Part shown: piece by piece, positions 1 to 5,035 of the stretch
Position numbering within the stretch: position 1 is the first letter of the stretch
Layout: every line of letters begins with the position of its first letter
DNA from: Lentimicrobiaceae bacterium
Lineage (GTDB): Bacteria > Bacteroidota > Bacteroidia > Bacteroidales > SKPS01
Reading direction: 5' to 3'
Length of the DNA: 5,035 bases
NCBI GenBank assembly: GCA_007119395.1
Contig: SKPS01000158.1
Span: 1-5,035 of the forward strand
Notes under the pieces: model-generated
What the model saw: only the letters and a program-made list of their open reading frames with translations
What the model was told of the DNA's origin: nothing
Databases searched by the model: none
Position numbers and translations under genes: made by a program

Positions 1-763
1 CATAATCACCAATCACCAGATTGGGCACACCGTCACCGTTCAGGTCGGCTACCCCTGTACCATGATAAGAATAGCCATCAAGTGGTACAGACCATAACAG
101 GTTCCGGGTGTTCCCCTCATAGGCATAAAACCGGCTGTTGTTGCTGAAACCCCAGGTGCCGACAACAAAGTCAAGTTGCCCGTTGTTGTTGAGGTCTACA
201 ATGGTTGGAGCTGTTTGAACCCAACTGTTGGCATCAACCAGCAAATCCCAGTTTGTTGTACCCGTAAGTGCATCAATACTTCTTACCCAACCACCAAACT
301 CCCCGTGAAGGATCTCAAGCTGTCCATTGCCTTGTAAGTCAACAATCACCGGTGGGGAATCACTCCCCCGTGTGGTGGTCTCCCACAGCAGGGTGCCGTC
401 ACTGCCATTAAAGCAGAAGGTGCGCGGATGACATGAAGAGGGAACAATCACCTCCAGCTTACCATCACCTGTAACATCATAAATGAGAGTGGCCACATCG
501 TTGCAACCATCCCCTATACCGGCAGCATTGTACTTCCACAACAAAGTGCCGTCCTCCGCATTTAAAGCATAGATCATGCTGTCGTTCCGGTAACAGCCAA
601 ATACGATTTCATACATACCATCCTGGTCAATATCTCCAATCGCACTCTGACCGGCAGCCTGGTCATGCGTGTCAAACCACCAAAGGATTTTCGGCGTTTG
701 TGAATGGATCACACCAACCAACAAAACAAACTGTATCACAAAGGTAAAAGTCAGTCTTTTCAT
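1..763 (-). CDS. Secreted FG-GAP/VCBS-type beta-propeller protein, N-terminal part (3' end outside window)
   Basis: The reading frame is open from an ATG at 763 down to the left edge, giving 254 residues with no stop, so only the N-terminus is present. Residues 1-21 form a signal peptide (MKR, hydrophobic stretch, ending VIHS before Gln22); there is no lipobox Cys, so a soluble secreted or surface protein is expected. Five calcium-loop-like repeats follow at about residues 44-54 (DIDQDG), 96-106 (DVTGDG), 142-152 (DLQGNG), 190-200 (DLNNNG) and 240-250 (DLNGDG), spaced 46-52 residues apart as in FG-GAP propeller blades. Between them lie PQQ-repeat-like strands containing G-T-L-L-W (72-76 and 123-127) and N-L-L-W (221-224). 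The protein is therefore a propeller with mixed FG-GAP and PQQ character, probably used for ligand or polymer binding. In Bacteroidota such proteins often end in a type IX secretion sorting domain, but the C-terminus is not visible. GGAG lies 3 nt before the ATG and supports the start. It follows rmuC on the same strand after 96 bp. The specific function is unknown. Confidence 0.85.
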   Translation of the reverse strand, partial: MKRLTFTFVIQFVLLVGVIHSQTPKILWWFDTHDQAAGQSAIGDIDQDGMYEIVFGCYRNDSMIYALNAEDGTLLWKYNAAGIGDGCNDVATLIYDVTGDGKLEVIVPSSCHPRTFCFNGSDGTLLWETTTRGSDSPPVIVDLQGNGQLEILHGEFGGWVRSIDALTGTTNWDLLVDANSWVQTAPTIVDLNNNGQLDFVVGTWGFSNNSRFYAYEGNTRNLLWSVPLDGYSYHGTGVADLNGDGVPNLVIGDY

Positions 764-859
764 AATCTCCGTATTTATGGTTGCTTTACTTTGAATGATG
801 GTGACATCATTGGCACCGCCGGCATTAACACTCCTAAGCAATAATTCAACCGTATGTTG
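764..859 (-). other. Short intergenic gap between rmuC and the propeller gene
   Basis: This 96-bp gap lies downstream of rmuC and upstream of the propeller gene, both on the minus strand. It contains a small perfect dyad, ATGATG-gtga-CATCAT (795-810), without a following T-run. A weak -7-like box, TACGGTTG on the minus strand (847-854, one mismatch to TAnnTTTG), has no TTTG partner upstream. I see no convincing terminator and no convincing promoter, so read-through from rmuC is possible. Confidence 0.4.
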
Positions 860-2170
860 TTATTCTTCATCACCTATATCGGGTAATATCTTTCCAGTTT
901 CTGTTGTTGGCAACGCTTCAATATCTCTCAGTTTTCTGTTGATGGCCCTGGTGCGCTTACCCATCAGCTCATCAAGGGCACCACCGGCAGTGGAGAGGTT
1001 CTTCTGCGCCTTTTCAAGCAGCCCGCCAAACTTTTCAAATTCTGTTTTAACAGCACCCAAAATGCGCCACACTTCACTGCTTCTCTTCTGGATATGCAGT
1101 GTTCGAAAACCCATCTGCAAGCTATTGAGAATCGCGGTTAGGGTTGTCGGACCGGTAACAATCACCTTGAACTCATGTTGCAACTGATCAATCAATGCTG
1201 ATCGTCGGATCACTTCAGCATAAATCCCTTCAAAGGGGAGAAACATAATAGCAAAATCGGTTGTATTGGGTGGATCGAGGTATTTATCCCGAATCTCTTT
1301 CGCCATTTTTTTGATGGTCTGTTCCATGTTTCGGTTAGCCTGTTCAATAATCACATTATCAGATGTTTCATAGGCATCAATTAATGTCTCATACACATCA
1401 CGTGGGAACTTGGCATCCACAGGCAGGTATACCTGCTTGCCGGAGTCGTCTCTTCCGGGTAGTTTAATGGCAAACTCAACCTGCTCTGTTGACCCCTCTT
1501 TGGTGCGCACATTGCTCTCGTATTGTTCAGGGGAGAGCATCTGCTCCAGCAGCATGGCCAGTTGCACCTCTCCTATACCACCCCGTTGCTTCACATTGCT
1601 CAACACTTTCTTTAGCCCCCCTACATCCTGGGCAAGGGTGGTCATTTCACCCAACCCCTTTTGTACCGCTTCAAGTTGCTTACCAACCGCTTCAAAAGAT
1701 TGTCCGATTCGCTCATTTAAGGTCTTCTGCAACTTCTCATCCACTGTCTCCCTCATCTGATCCAAACGCTTCTCAGTTGATTGTATCAGTTTCTCCTGCC
1801 GCTCATCCAACCGCCTGAATCCCTCACGCTGCATCTCGTTAAAAGCGTGGTTGTTCTTGTCAAAAGCTTCACGAAAATCCCGGAATGCCTGTTGCAATGA
1901 ATCTGACAGGTTTTTCTGAAGCAACTGCAACGCAGACGACAACTCTTCACGGTTGGCCCGGGTCTCCTTTCCGCTCTCTTCACGATTCAACCGGAACTCT
2001 TCGCGCAAACGCTGCTCAATACCATCCAAACGACGCGCAAGAAGCTCAATCTGTACGCTAAGTTGGGCCCCGGTATGATCCTCTTTCCCCTGCGTTATCT
2101 TCCGAAGCATAACATATTGAATCACCAGGAGCAACACAATCAAGGCGGTACCCGCTAAGTAGATGTACAT
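860..2170 (-). CDS. rmuC: RmuC family DNA recombination protein (predicted membrane-anchored nuclease-like)
   Basis: This encodes 436 residues from an ATG at 2170. An upstream in-frame TTG (2194) would add eight residues (MFRKKEND), but the ATG places the hydrophobic anchor directly at the N-terminus and has an A/G-rich AAAAAAAGAGAA stretch just before it, so I prefer it. Residues about 2-22 form one membrane helix; about 30-185 is a long charged coiled coil rich in Glu, Arg and Gln. The RmuC domain (Pfam RmuC family) follows, with RGGIGE (196-201), VEFAIKLPG (231-239), LPVDAKFP (249-256, with Asp252-x-Lys254) and FLPFEGIYAE (310-319). The DxK pair after the upstream Glu residues resembles a PD-(D/E)xK nuclease core, as proposed for this family; catalysis is inferred. 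E. coli RmuC limits recombination at short inverted repeats. The tail (about 405-436) is variable. The gene stands alone, divergent from the gtrA-like gene; the TAA is at 860-862. Length and motifs are normal for the family. Confidence 0.95.
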   Translation of the reverse strand: MYIYLAGTALIVLLLVIQYVMLRKITQGKEDHTGAQLSVQIELLARRLDGIEQRLREEFRLNREESGKETRANREELSSALQLLQKNLSDSLQQAFRDFREAFDKNNHAFNEMQREGFRRLDERQEKLIQSTEKRLDQMRETVDEKLQKTLNERIGQSFEAVGKQLEAVQKGLGEMTTLAQDVGGLKKVLSNVKQRGGIGEVQLAMLLEQMLSPEQYESNVRTKEGSTEQVEFAIKLPGRDDSGKQVYLPVDAKFPRDVYETLIDAYETSDNVIIEQANRNMEQTIKKMAKEIRDKYLDPPNTTDFAIMFLPFEGIYAEVIRRSALIDQLQHEFKVIVTGPTTLTAILNSLQMGFRTLHIQKRSSEVWRILGAVKTEFEKFGGLLEKAQKNLSTAGGALDELMGKRTRAINRKLRDIEALPTTETGKILPDIGDEE

Positions 2171-2364
2171 ATCATTCTCTTTTTTTCTGAACAAAACGTG
2201 GATAACAAACAGTAAACCCGCATGATACCTATCTCATCAGGGTGTACTCTCAATGGCCATCGAATGGCGGTAAAAACAACGGTAAAAGTAAAATATTTTG
2301 GTGAAAAATAAAAATATCATAGGTTTGCGGTGACAAAACGATCCATGGCTAACCCCATCCATAT
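2171..2364. other. Divergent intergenic region between rmuC and the gtrA-like gene
   Basis: This 194-bp region lies between two divergent genes. On the plus strand it holds a strong Bacteroidetes-type promoter (listed separately). On the minus strand, towards rmuC, I find no TAnnTTTG box with a properly spaced TTTG; TACTTTTA is only a partial match. It also contains a direct repeat of CGGTAAAA (2268-2275 and 2280-2287) and the 8-bp palindrome ATGGCCAT (2253-2260), both short enough to be chance. Confidence 0.5.
2297..2327 (+). promoter_or_regulatory. Bacteroidetes sigma-70 type promoter for the gtrA-like gene
   Basis: TTTG at 2297-2300 is followed after 19 nt by TAGGTTTG at 2320-2327. This matches exactly the -33 TTTG / -7 TAnnTTTG consensus described for Bacteroides, with spacing inside the usual range. 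Transcription would begin near 2333, leaving a leader of about 30 nt before the ATG at 2365. That leader has no clear Shine-Dalgarno sequence, which is common in this phylum. Confidence 0.7.
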
Positions 2365-2877
2365 ATGCTCAAAATAAGCAGAAGAATCAGAGATTTGATC
2401 ATCCGTTTGATTGATTTTTTGCATCGCCCGTTTACAGGCATTATACCCACTGAAACATTCAGGTATGGTGCCACCGGAGGGCTCAATACTGCACTGGATA
2501 TCTTTCTCTATTTCATTTGTTATAACTTTATTTTAAGGAAAGAGATGGTAACGGTATTGGGGATCACCATCACACCTCATATTGCGGCCTTTCTGATCGT
2601 TTTCCCCATTACCTTTGTTACCGGTTTTGCCCTGGCAAAGTATGTTACATTTATAACATCTCTGTTCAGAGGGCGGAAGCAATTGTTCAGATATGGTATC
2701 ACAGTGGTGGGGGCAATTTTGCTTAACTACTTTTTGCTCAAGCTGTTTGTTGAACATTTTAATATTTATCCCACCCCATCGAAAATGATTACAACTGTAT
2801 TTGTTGTACTATACAGTTATCTGATGCAGCGCTATTTTTCGTTTCAAACGGGTGTTCTGTGGCGGCGCCCCAAATAG
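2365..2877 (+). CDS. GtrA-family four-helix membrane protein
   Basis: This encodes 170 residues of GtrA/DPMS type (Pfam GtrA-like). Members are small inner-membrane proteins thought to move or anchor lipid-linked sugars, such as undecaprenyl-phosphate-glucose, for modification of O-antigen, teichoic acid or other surface glycans. A basic amphipathic N-terminus (residues 1-21) precedes the family signature FRYGATGGLNTALD (32-45). Predicted membrane helices lie at about 33-56, 72-94, 108-129 and 139-158, with a positively charged loop RGRKQLFRYG (102-111) between the second and third. It ends with the typical YLMQRYFSFQ segment (152-161). Length is normal for the family. The start is the first ATG after an in-frame TAA at 2350-2352. 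No glycosyltransferase gene is adjacent, although GtrA proteins often sit beside one, so the sugar substrate cannot be inferred here. It is convergent with pyk. Confidence 0.92.
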   Translation: MLKISRRIRDLIIRLIDFLHRPFTGIIPTETFRYGATGGLNTALDIFLYFICYNFILRKEMVTVLGITITPHIAAFLIVFPITFVTGFALAKYVTFITSLFRGRKQLFRYGITVVGAILLNYFLLKLFVEHFNIYPTPSKMITTVFVVLYSYLMQRYFSFQTGVLWRRPK

Positions 2878-2895
2878 CTACTGCCCGGCAACCAA
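2878..2895. other. Convergent gene junction, no visible terminator
   Basis: Only 18 bp separate the TAG of the gtrA-like gene (2875-2877) from the TGA of pyk (2896-2898). The spacer has no hairpin with a T-run, so transcripts from both sides probably run into the opposing gene or end by a factor-dependent mechanism. Confidence 0.5.
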
Positions 2896-4326
2896 TCAAT
2901 GGCTTTTAATGAGGTTTTCCACGGTACCGATTTCAACATAAGAGGCGCCGTTGGTGTATCCGAAGCTGCCTGCAATCACAACAATCAGCGAGTCATCCGG
3001 AACATGGAATTTCAACCTGAGGTTGTTGATGGCGTTTCGAATAAACTCCTGTGGAGTGGATCGGGGTTCCATAAACATAGGTATCACACCATAGCTAAGT
3101 GCCAGTTCTCTCATGGTGCGTCTGGAGTAGCACAAAGCGATCACCGGTTTCTTTCCATGGTAACTGGAGAGGCTCCTGGGGGTTCTTCCCGTATTGGTAT
3201 CAGCAATAATAGCCCTGGCGTTCAGGTCCATAGACGCTTCAACAGCATATTTGGCCAGGTGAGACGGTATCTTTCTCTGTTTGTCAACAAATGTGTACTC
3301 AAGGTTGTCCTCTTTGCTTTTCTCCACCTCGATGGCAATCTTCTTCATGGTAGCCACTGATTCAACGGGGAATGCTCCAAATGCCGTTTCCCCGCTGAGC
3401 ATTACGGCATCAGTGCGTCGAAAAATAGCGCTCGCCACATCGTTTACCTCAGCACGGGTAGGCCTCGATTGGTGTATCATAGAGTGTAACATTTGTGTGG
3501 CAACAATGACTGGCTTTTTCCGTTCATTGCACATCTTGATGATATCCCGCTGCACGCCGGGTATACGCTCAAACGGAATCTCAACAGCCAAATCACCACG
3601 GGCAACCATAATACCGTAAGCATGATCCAGTATCTCGGCTAGGTGATCAACCCCTTGTTGGTTCTCTATCTTGGCAATGATCTTGATATCACTGTTGTAC
3701 TTGTCAAGCTCCTGCTGAACAGCCATCACATCCTCTTTGTGCCTTACAAAACTGTGGGCAATAAAATCGATCTGCTTCTCAGCAGCAAAACGGATAAACG
3801 CTTTGTCCTTCTCATTTAAGCTGGGTAAGTTGAATGAAGTTTTGGGTACGTTGACACTCTTTCTGCTTTTCAAAAACCCGGATGTAATGGCTTCGCAATA
3901 TAACGTATCCTCCTTTTTATCCACTACATTGAACTCCATGTACCCGTCGTCAATTAAAATAAGTGTACCCGTTTGAACATCATCAACAAAACCGGTGTAG
4001 TTAACATAAATGGTTCGATCGTGGGCACTACATGTTGGATCGCTCTTTATCTCAATAATATCGCCTGCCTGCACCTCAATGGCCGGCTCTACAGTGGTGG
4101 TGCGAATCTCCGGACCTTTGGTGTCTATTAGAATAGCGATCTCGTCTGATACAGAACGCACCATGTCGATAACACCTTCAGCATCTGATATTTCCTGATG
4201 AGCAGAATTCAAACGAACCACGTCCATACCAGCATGGTACAACCGTTTGATGAACTCTGTAGAACAGTTCCTGTCAGATATGGTAGCTACAATTTTTGTT
4301 TTTTTCTGATTGCGTAAATATTCCAT
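2896..4326 (-). CDS. pyk: Pyruvate kinase
   Basis: This encodes 476 residues and catalyses the last glycolytic step, phosphoenolpyruvate + ADP to pyruvate + ATP, in the cytoplasm. Length fits a one-unit bacterial enzyme without the extra C-terminal PEP-utiliser domain. The A (TIM-barrel) domain starts at about residue 9 (TKIVATISD) and carries AGMDVVRLN (32-40) and DTKGPEIRT (68-76). The lid B domain spans about 78-165. The barrel resumes with IIAKIENQQG (216-225; catalytic Lys219, metal ligand Glu221), ARGDLAVE (242-249; metal ligand Asp245), ATQML (276-280; Thr277) and RPTRAEVNDVASA (288-300), followed by MLSGETA (309-315). The C domain covers about 350-476. The N-terminal segment is unusual: TISDRN replaces the common TIGPAS and NSAHQ replaces NFSHG. 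I recall the same variation in Bacteroides enzymes, so it is likely a clade trait. Glu73 in KGPE is the residue linked to potassium dependence. No Shine-Dalgarno sequence is seen. The gene is convergent with the gtrA-like gene and divergent from the gene at 4570. Confidence 0.97.
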   Translation of the reverse strand: MEYLRNQKKTKIVATISDRNCSTEFIKRLYHAGMDVVRLNSAHQEISDAEGVIDMVRSVSDEIAILIDTKGPEIRTTTVEPAIEVQAGDIIEIKSDPTCSAHDRTIYVNYTGFVDDVQTGTLILIDDGYMEFNVVDKKEDTLYCEAITSGFLKSRKSVNVPKTSFNLPSLNEKDKAFIRFAAEKQIDFIAHSFVRHKEDVMAVQQELDKYNSDIKIIAKIENQQGVDHLAEILDHAYGIMVARGDLAVEIPFERIPGVQRDIIKMCNERKKPVIVATQMLHSMIHQSRPTRAEVNDVASAIFRRTDAVMLSGETAFGAFPVESVATMKKIAIEVEKSKEDNLEYTFVDKQRKIPSHLAKYAVEASMDLNARAIIADTNTGRTPRSLSSYHGKKPVIALCYSRRTMRELALSYGVIPMFMEPRSTPQEFIRNAINNLRLKFHVPDDSLIVVIAGSFGYTNGASYVEIGTVENLIKSH

Positions 4327-4371
4327 AAAATATTATTTATTATTCTTTAAAAATTAAAATAATTCATTAGT

Positions 4372-4403
4372 TTTGCAAAAATCGTTTTTTTTTGTCACTT
4401 TTG
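4372..4403 (+). promoter_or_regulatory. Candidate distal promoter for the HTH-tail gene
   Basis: TTTG (4372-4375), 20 nt, then CACTTTTG (4396-4403), which has one mismatch to the TAnnTTTG -7 box. Transcription from here would start near 4410, giving a leader of about 160 nt that includes both dyads at 4441-4478. This is a pattern match only, in AT-rich DNA where such matches arise by chance. Confidence 0.35.
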
Positions 4404-4440
4404 TATTAGAATAATATTAAAAATTGCTTTATAGAGAGTA

Positions 4441-4464
4441 AACATATTGGGTGTACAATATGTT
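4441..4464. promoter_or_regulatory. Perfect 9-bp inverted repeat (operator or RNA hairpin)
   Basis: The arms AACATATTG (4441-4449) and CAATATGTT (4456-4464) are perfect reverse complements around the 6-nt spacer GGTGTA. The pairing does not extend outward. The size and symmetry suit a dimeric regulator binding site. If transcribed from the distal promoter it could form an AT-rich hairpin. There is no strong T-run after it, so it is not a normal terminator. Confidence 0.5.
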
Positions 4465-4478
4465 AGATTTCAATCTAA
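4463..4478. promoter_or_regulatory. Perfect 7-bp inverted repeat abutting the first dyad
   Basis: The arms TTAGATT (4463-4469) and AATCTAA (4472-4478) are separated by TC. The left arm shares its first two bases with the right arm of the preceding dyad. The dyad ends 3 bp before the TTTG at 4482-4485, so a protein bound here would sit next to the proximal promoter. Confidence 0.45.
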
Positions 4479-4481
4479 TCT

Positions 4482-4507
4482 TTTGCACATAAAGTTTGAT
4501 ACCTTTG
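4482..4507 (+). promoter_or_regulatory. Candidate proximal promoter for the HTH-tail gene
   Basis: TACCTTTG (4500-4507) is an exact match to the Bacteroidetes -7 box TAnnTTTG. The nearest upstream TTTG (4482-4485) is 14 nt away, shorter than the usual spacing of about 19-20, so the -33 element is weak or absent. Transcription would start near 4514, leaving a leader of about 56 nt before the ATG at 4570. Confidence 0.45.
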
Positions 4508-4569
4508 AAGATACAGCAACTTAAATAACGATGTGAATTTTTATTAATTAACCTAAATTACATCCTATC

Positions 4570-5035
4570 ATGGAAGAACTAAAGCCGATGAATTTACCTG
4601 AGACGACTAGCGCGCAAACCTCTGAAGATCAAGCGCCCCCTTCTACACCATCTCTTGAGCCCAAGGCCGGGAGGAAGAAGAGTGTACCTCAGATATCAGA
4701 GGAGGAGATGTATCAGATTATCAGGGATTTCAATGCAAGCGGATTAACGCGCCGGCAGTTTTGTCTGGAGCGTGAATACCCGATGTCCAGTTTTTACTAC
4801 TGGCAAAAGAAGTATTATCAGAAATTTCCTGAGGAATTAGAGTCGAAGCCGGGTCGCACTACCACCACTAAAGGATCCGGGAAGAAACGTGCTACTGCGA
4901 AAAAGACCAAAAAGAAGAGCACAGCCAAGGCGAAGGCCAAGGATACGAAGGTGACCACAACAAAAGCGGAAGCAAAGGAAGCAACAGCGGTTAAAGAGGT
5001 GAAAGCTGATGTAGCTGCAGAGCCCAAGAAGCGAG
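4570..5035 (+). CDS. IS66 TnpA-like helix-turn-helix protein with Lys/Ala-rich histone-H1-like tail, partial at the 3' end
   Basis: The frame is open from ATG 4570, the first Met after an in-frame TAA at 4549-4551, to the right edge: 155 residues, C-terminus missing. An ATG at residue 7 is an alternative start. Residues 1-40 are a low-complexity acidic/Pro/Ser leader ending in a basic patch (GRKKS, 34-38). Residues about 42-85 form a compact domain: SEEEMYQIIRDFNASGLTRRQFC, then SSFYYWQKKYYQ (73-84). The pattern SGLT-x2-QFC followed by S-x-FYYW-x-KKY resembles the HTH of IS66-type TnpA accessory proteins and related domesticated DNA-binding proteins. From about 93 onward the chain is built of Lys, Ala, Thr and Glu with KKxKKK and AKAKAK runs, like histone H1 or HU tails that bind DNA without sequence specificity. 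Together these suggest a nucleoid-associated or regulatory DNA-binding protein; this is inference. No transposon ends or tnpB are visible. It could also be an IS66 orf with an unusual tail. The gene is divergent from pyk. Confidence 0.75.
   Translation, partial: MEELKPMNLPETTSAQTSEDQAPPSTPSLEPKAGRKKSVPQISEEEMYQIIRDFNASGLTRRQFCLEREYPMSSFYYWQKKYYQKFPEELESKPGRTTTTKGSGKKRATAKKTKKKSTAKAKAKDTKVTTTKAEAKEATAVKEVKADVAAEPKKR

Larger units (their letters stand above)
4327..4569. other. AT-rich divergent intergenic region between pyk and the HTH-tail gene
   Basis: This 243-bp region is very AT-rich, with a T9 run in 4385-4393, and no coding sequence is apparent. On the minus strand, towards pyk, the best -7 box is GATTTTTG (plus-strand 4376-4383, one mismatch to TAnnTTTG) with no proper TTTG partner, so the pyk promoter is uncertain. 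On the plus strand there are two candidate promoters and, between them, two abutting perfect inverted repeats (listed separately). Neither flanking start codon has a recognisable Shine-Dalgarno sequence. Confidence 0.6.

Noticed and set aside
795..1187. A 130-codon plus-strand open frame overlapping the 3' end of rmuC
   Set aside because: It lies antisense to the well-supported rmuC reading frame. The protein is Ser/Cys/Leu-rich and shows no domain, as expected for a shadow frame.
1410..1818. Plus-strand frames of 116 and 109 codons inside rmuC
   Set aside because: Both are antisense to the conserved RmuC coding region, overlap each other in different frames and show no recognisable motif.
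2345..2377. A 10-codon frame (ATG GCT AAC ...) overlapping the start of the gtrA-like gene
   Set aside because: It is too short to judge, has no ribosome binding site, and a leader peptide role has no support such as runs of regulatory codons or a downstream attenuator.
2899..3619. Plus-strand frames of 153 and 112 codons inside pyk
   Set aside because: They are antisense to the conserved catalytic part of pyruvate kinase and have no family resemblance.
4329..4418. Distant inverted repeat AATATTATT (4329-4337) / AATAATATT (4410-4418)
   Set aside because: The arms are pure A/T and 72 bp apart in a very AT-rich region, so the match is easily due to chance.
4818..5027. A 69-codon minus-strand frame rich in Ala, Val and Phe that looks like a membrane protein
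   Set aside because: It is the complement of the Lys/Ala-rich tail of the gene at 4570. Antisense of AAG/GCN-rich codons gives Phe, Leu, Ala and Ser, so the hydrophobic look is an artefact.

Overview
The window looks like chromosomal DNA of a Bacteroidota (Bacteroidetes) bacterium, probably an environmental member of the Bacteroidales/Marinilabiliales or a close relative. This is inferred from several signs. There is a textbook Bacteroidetes promoter (TTTG, 19 nt, TAnnTTTG) in front of the gtrA-like gene. Most starts have weak or no Shine-Dalgarno sequence, and intergenic DNA is strongly AT-rich. The pyruvate kinase has the divergent N-terminal signature I recall from this phylum, and there is a secreted FG-GAP/PQQ-type propeller protein with a signal peptide ending just before Gln. 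No species can be named from the sequence alone.

Layout from left to right. Positions 1-763 (minus) hold the N-terminal 254 residues of a secreted beta-propeller protein that runs off the left edge; it is open-ended. After a 96-bp gap comes rmuC (860-2170, minus), a membrane-anchored coiled-coil protein with an RmuC nuclease-like domain. A 194-bp divergent region carrying a good promoter separates rmuC from a GtrA-family membrane protein (2365-2877, plus). This is convergent, with only 18 bp between stops, with pyk, pyruvate kinase (2896-4326, minus). A 243-bp AT-rich divergent region (4327-4569) holds candidate promoters and two abutting perfect dyads. It leads into a plus-strand gene (4570 to beyond 5035) encoding an IS66-TnpA-like helix-turn-helix followed by a Lys/Ala/Thr-rich, histone-H1-like tail; this gene is cut by the right edge.

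The genes do not form one pathway. They are housekeeping or envelope genes in alternating orientation: glycolysis (pyk), genome maintenance (rmuC), polysaccharide or lipid-linked sugar export (gtrA-like) and a secreted surface protein. No CRISPR array, rRNA, tRNA, complete mobile element or defence island is visible. The parts that deserve a second look are the HTH plus basic-tail protein at the right edge and the paired palindromes upstream of it.
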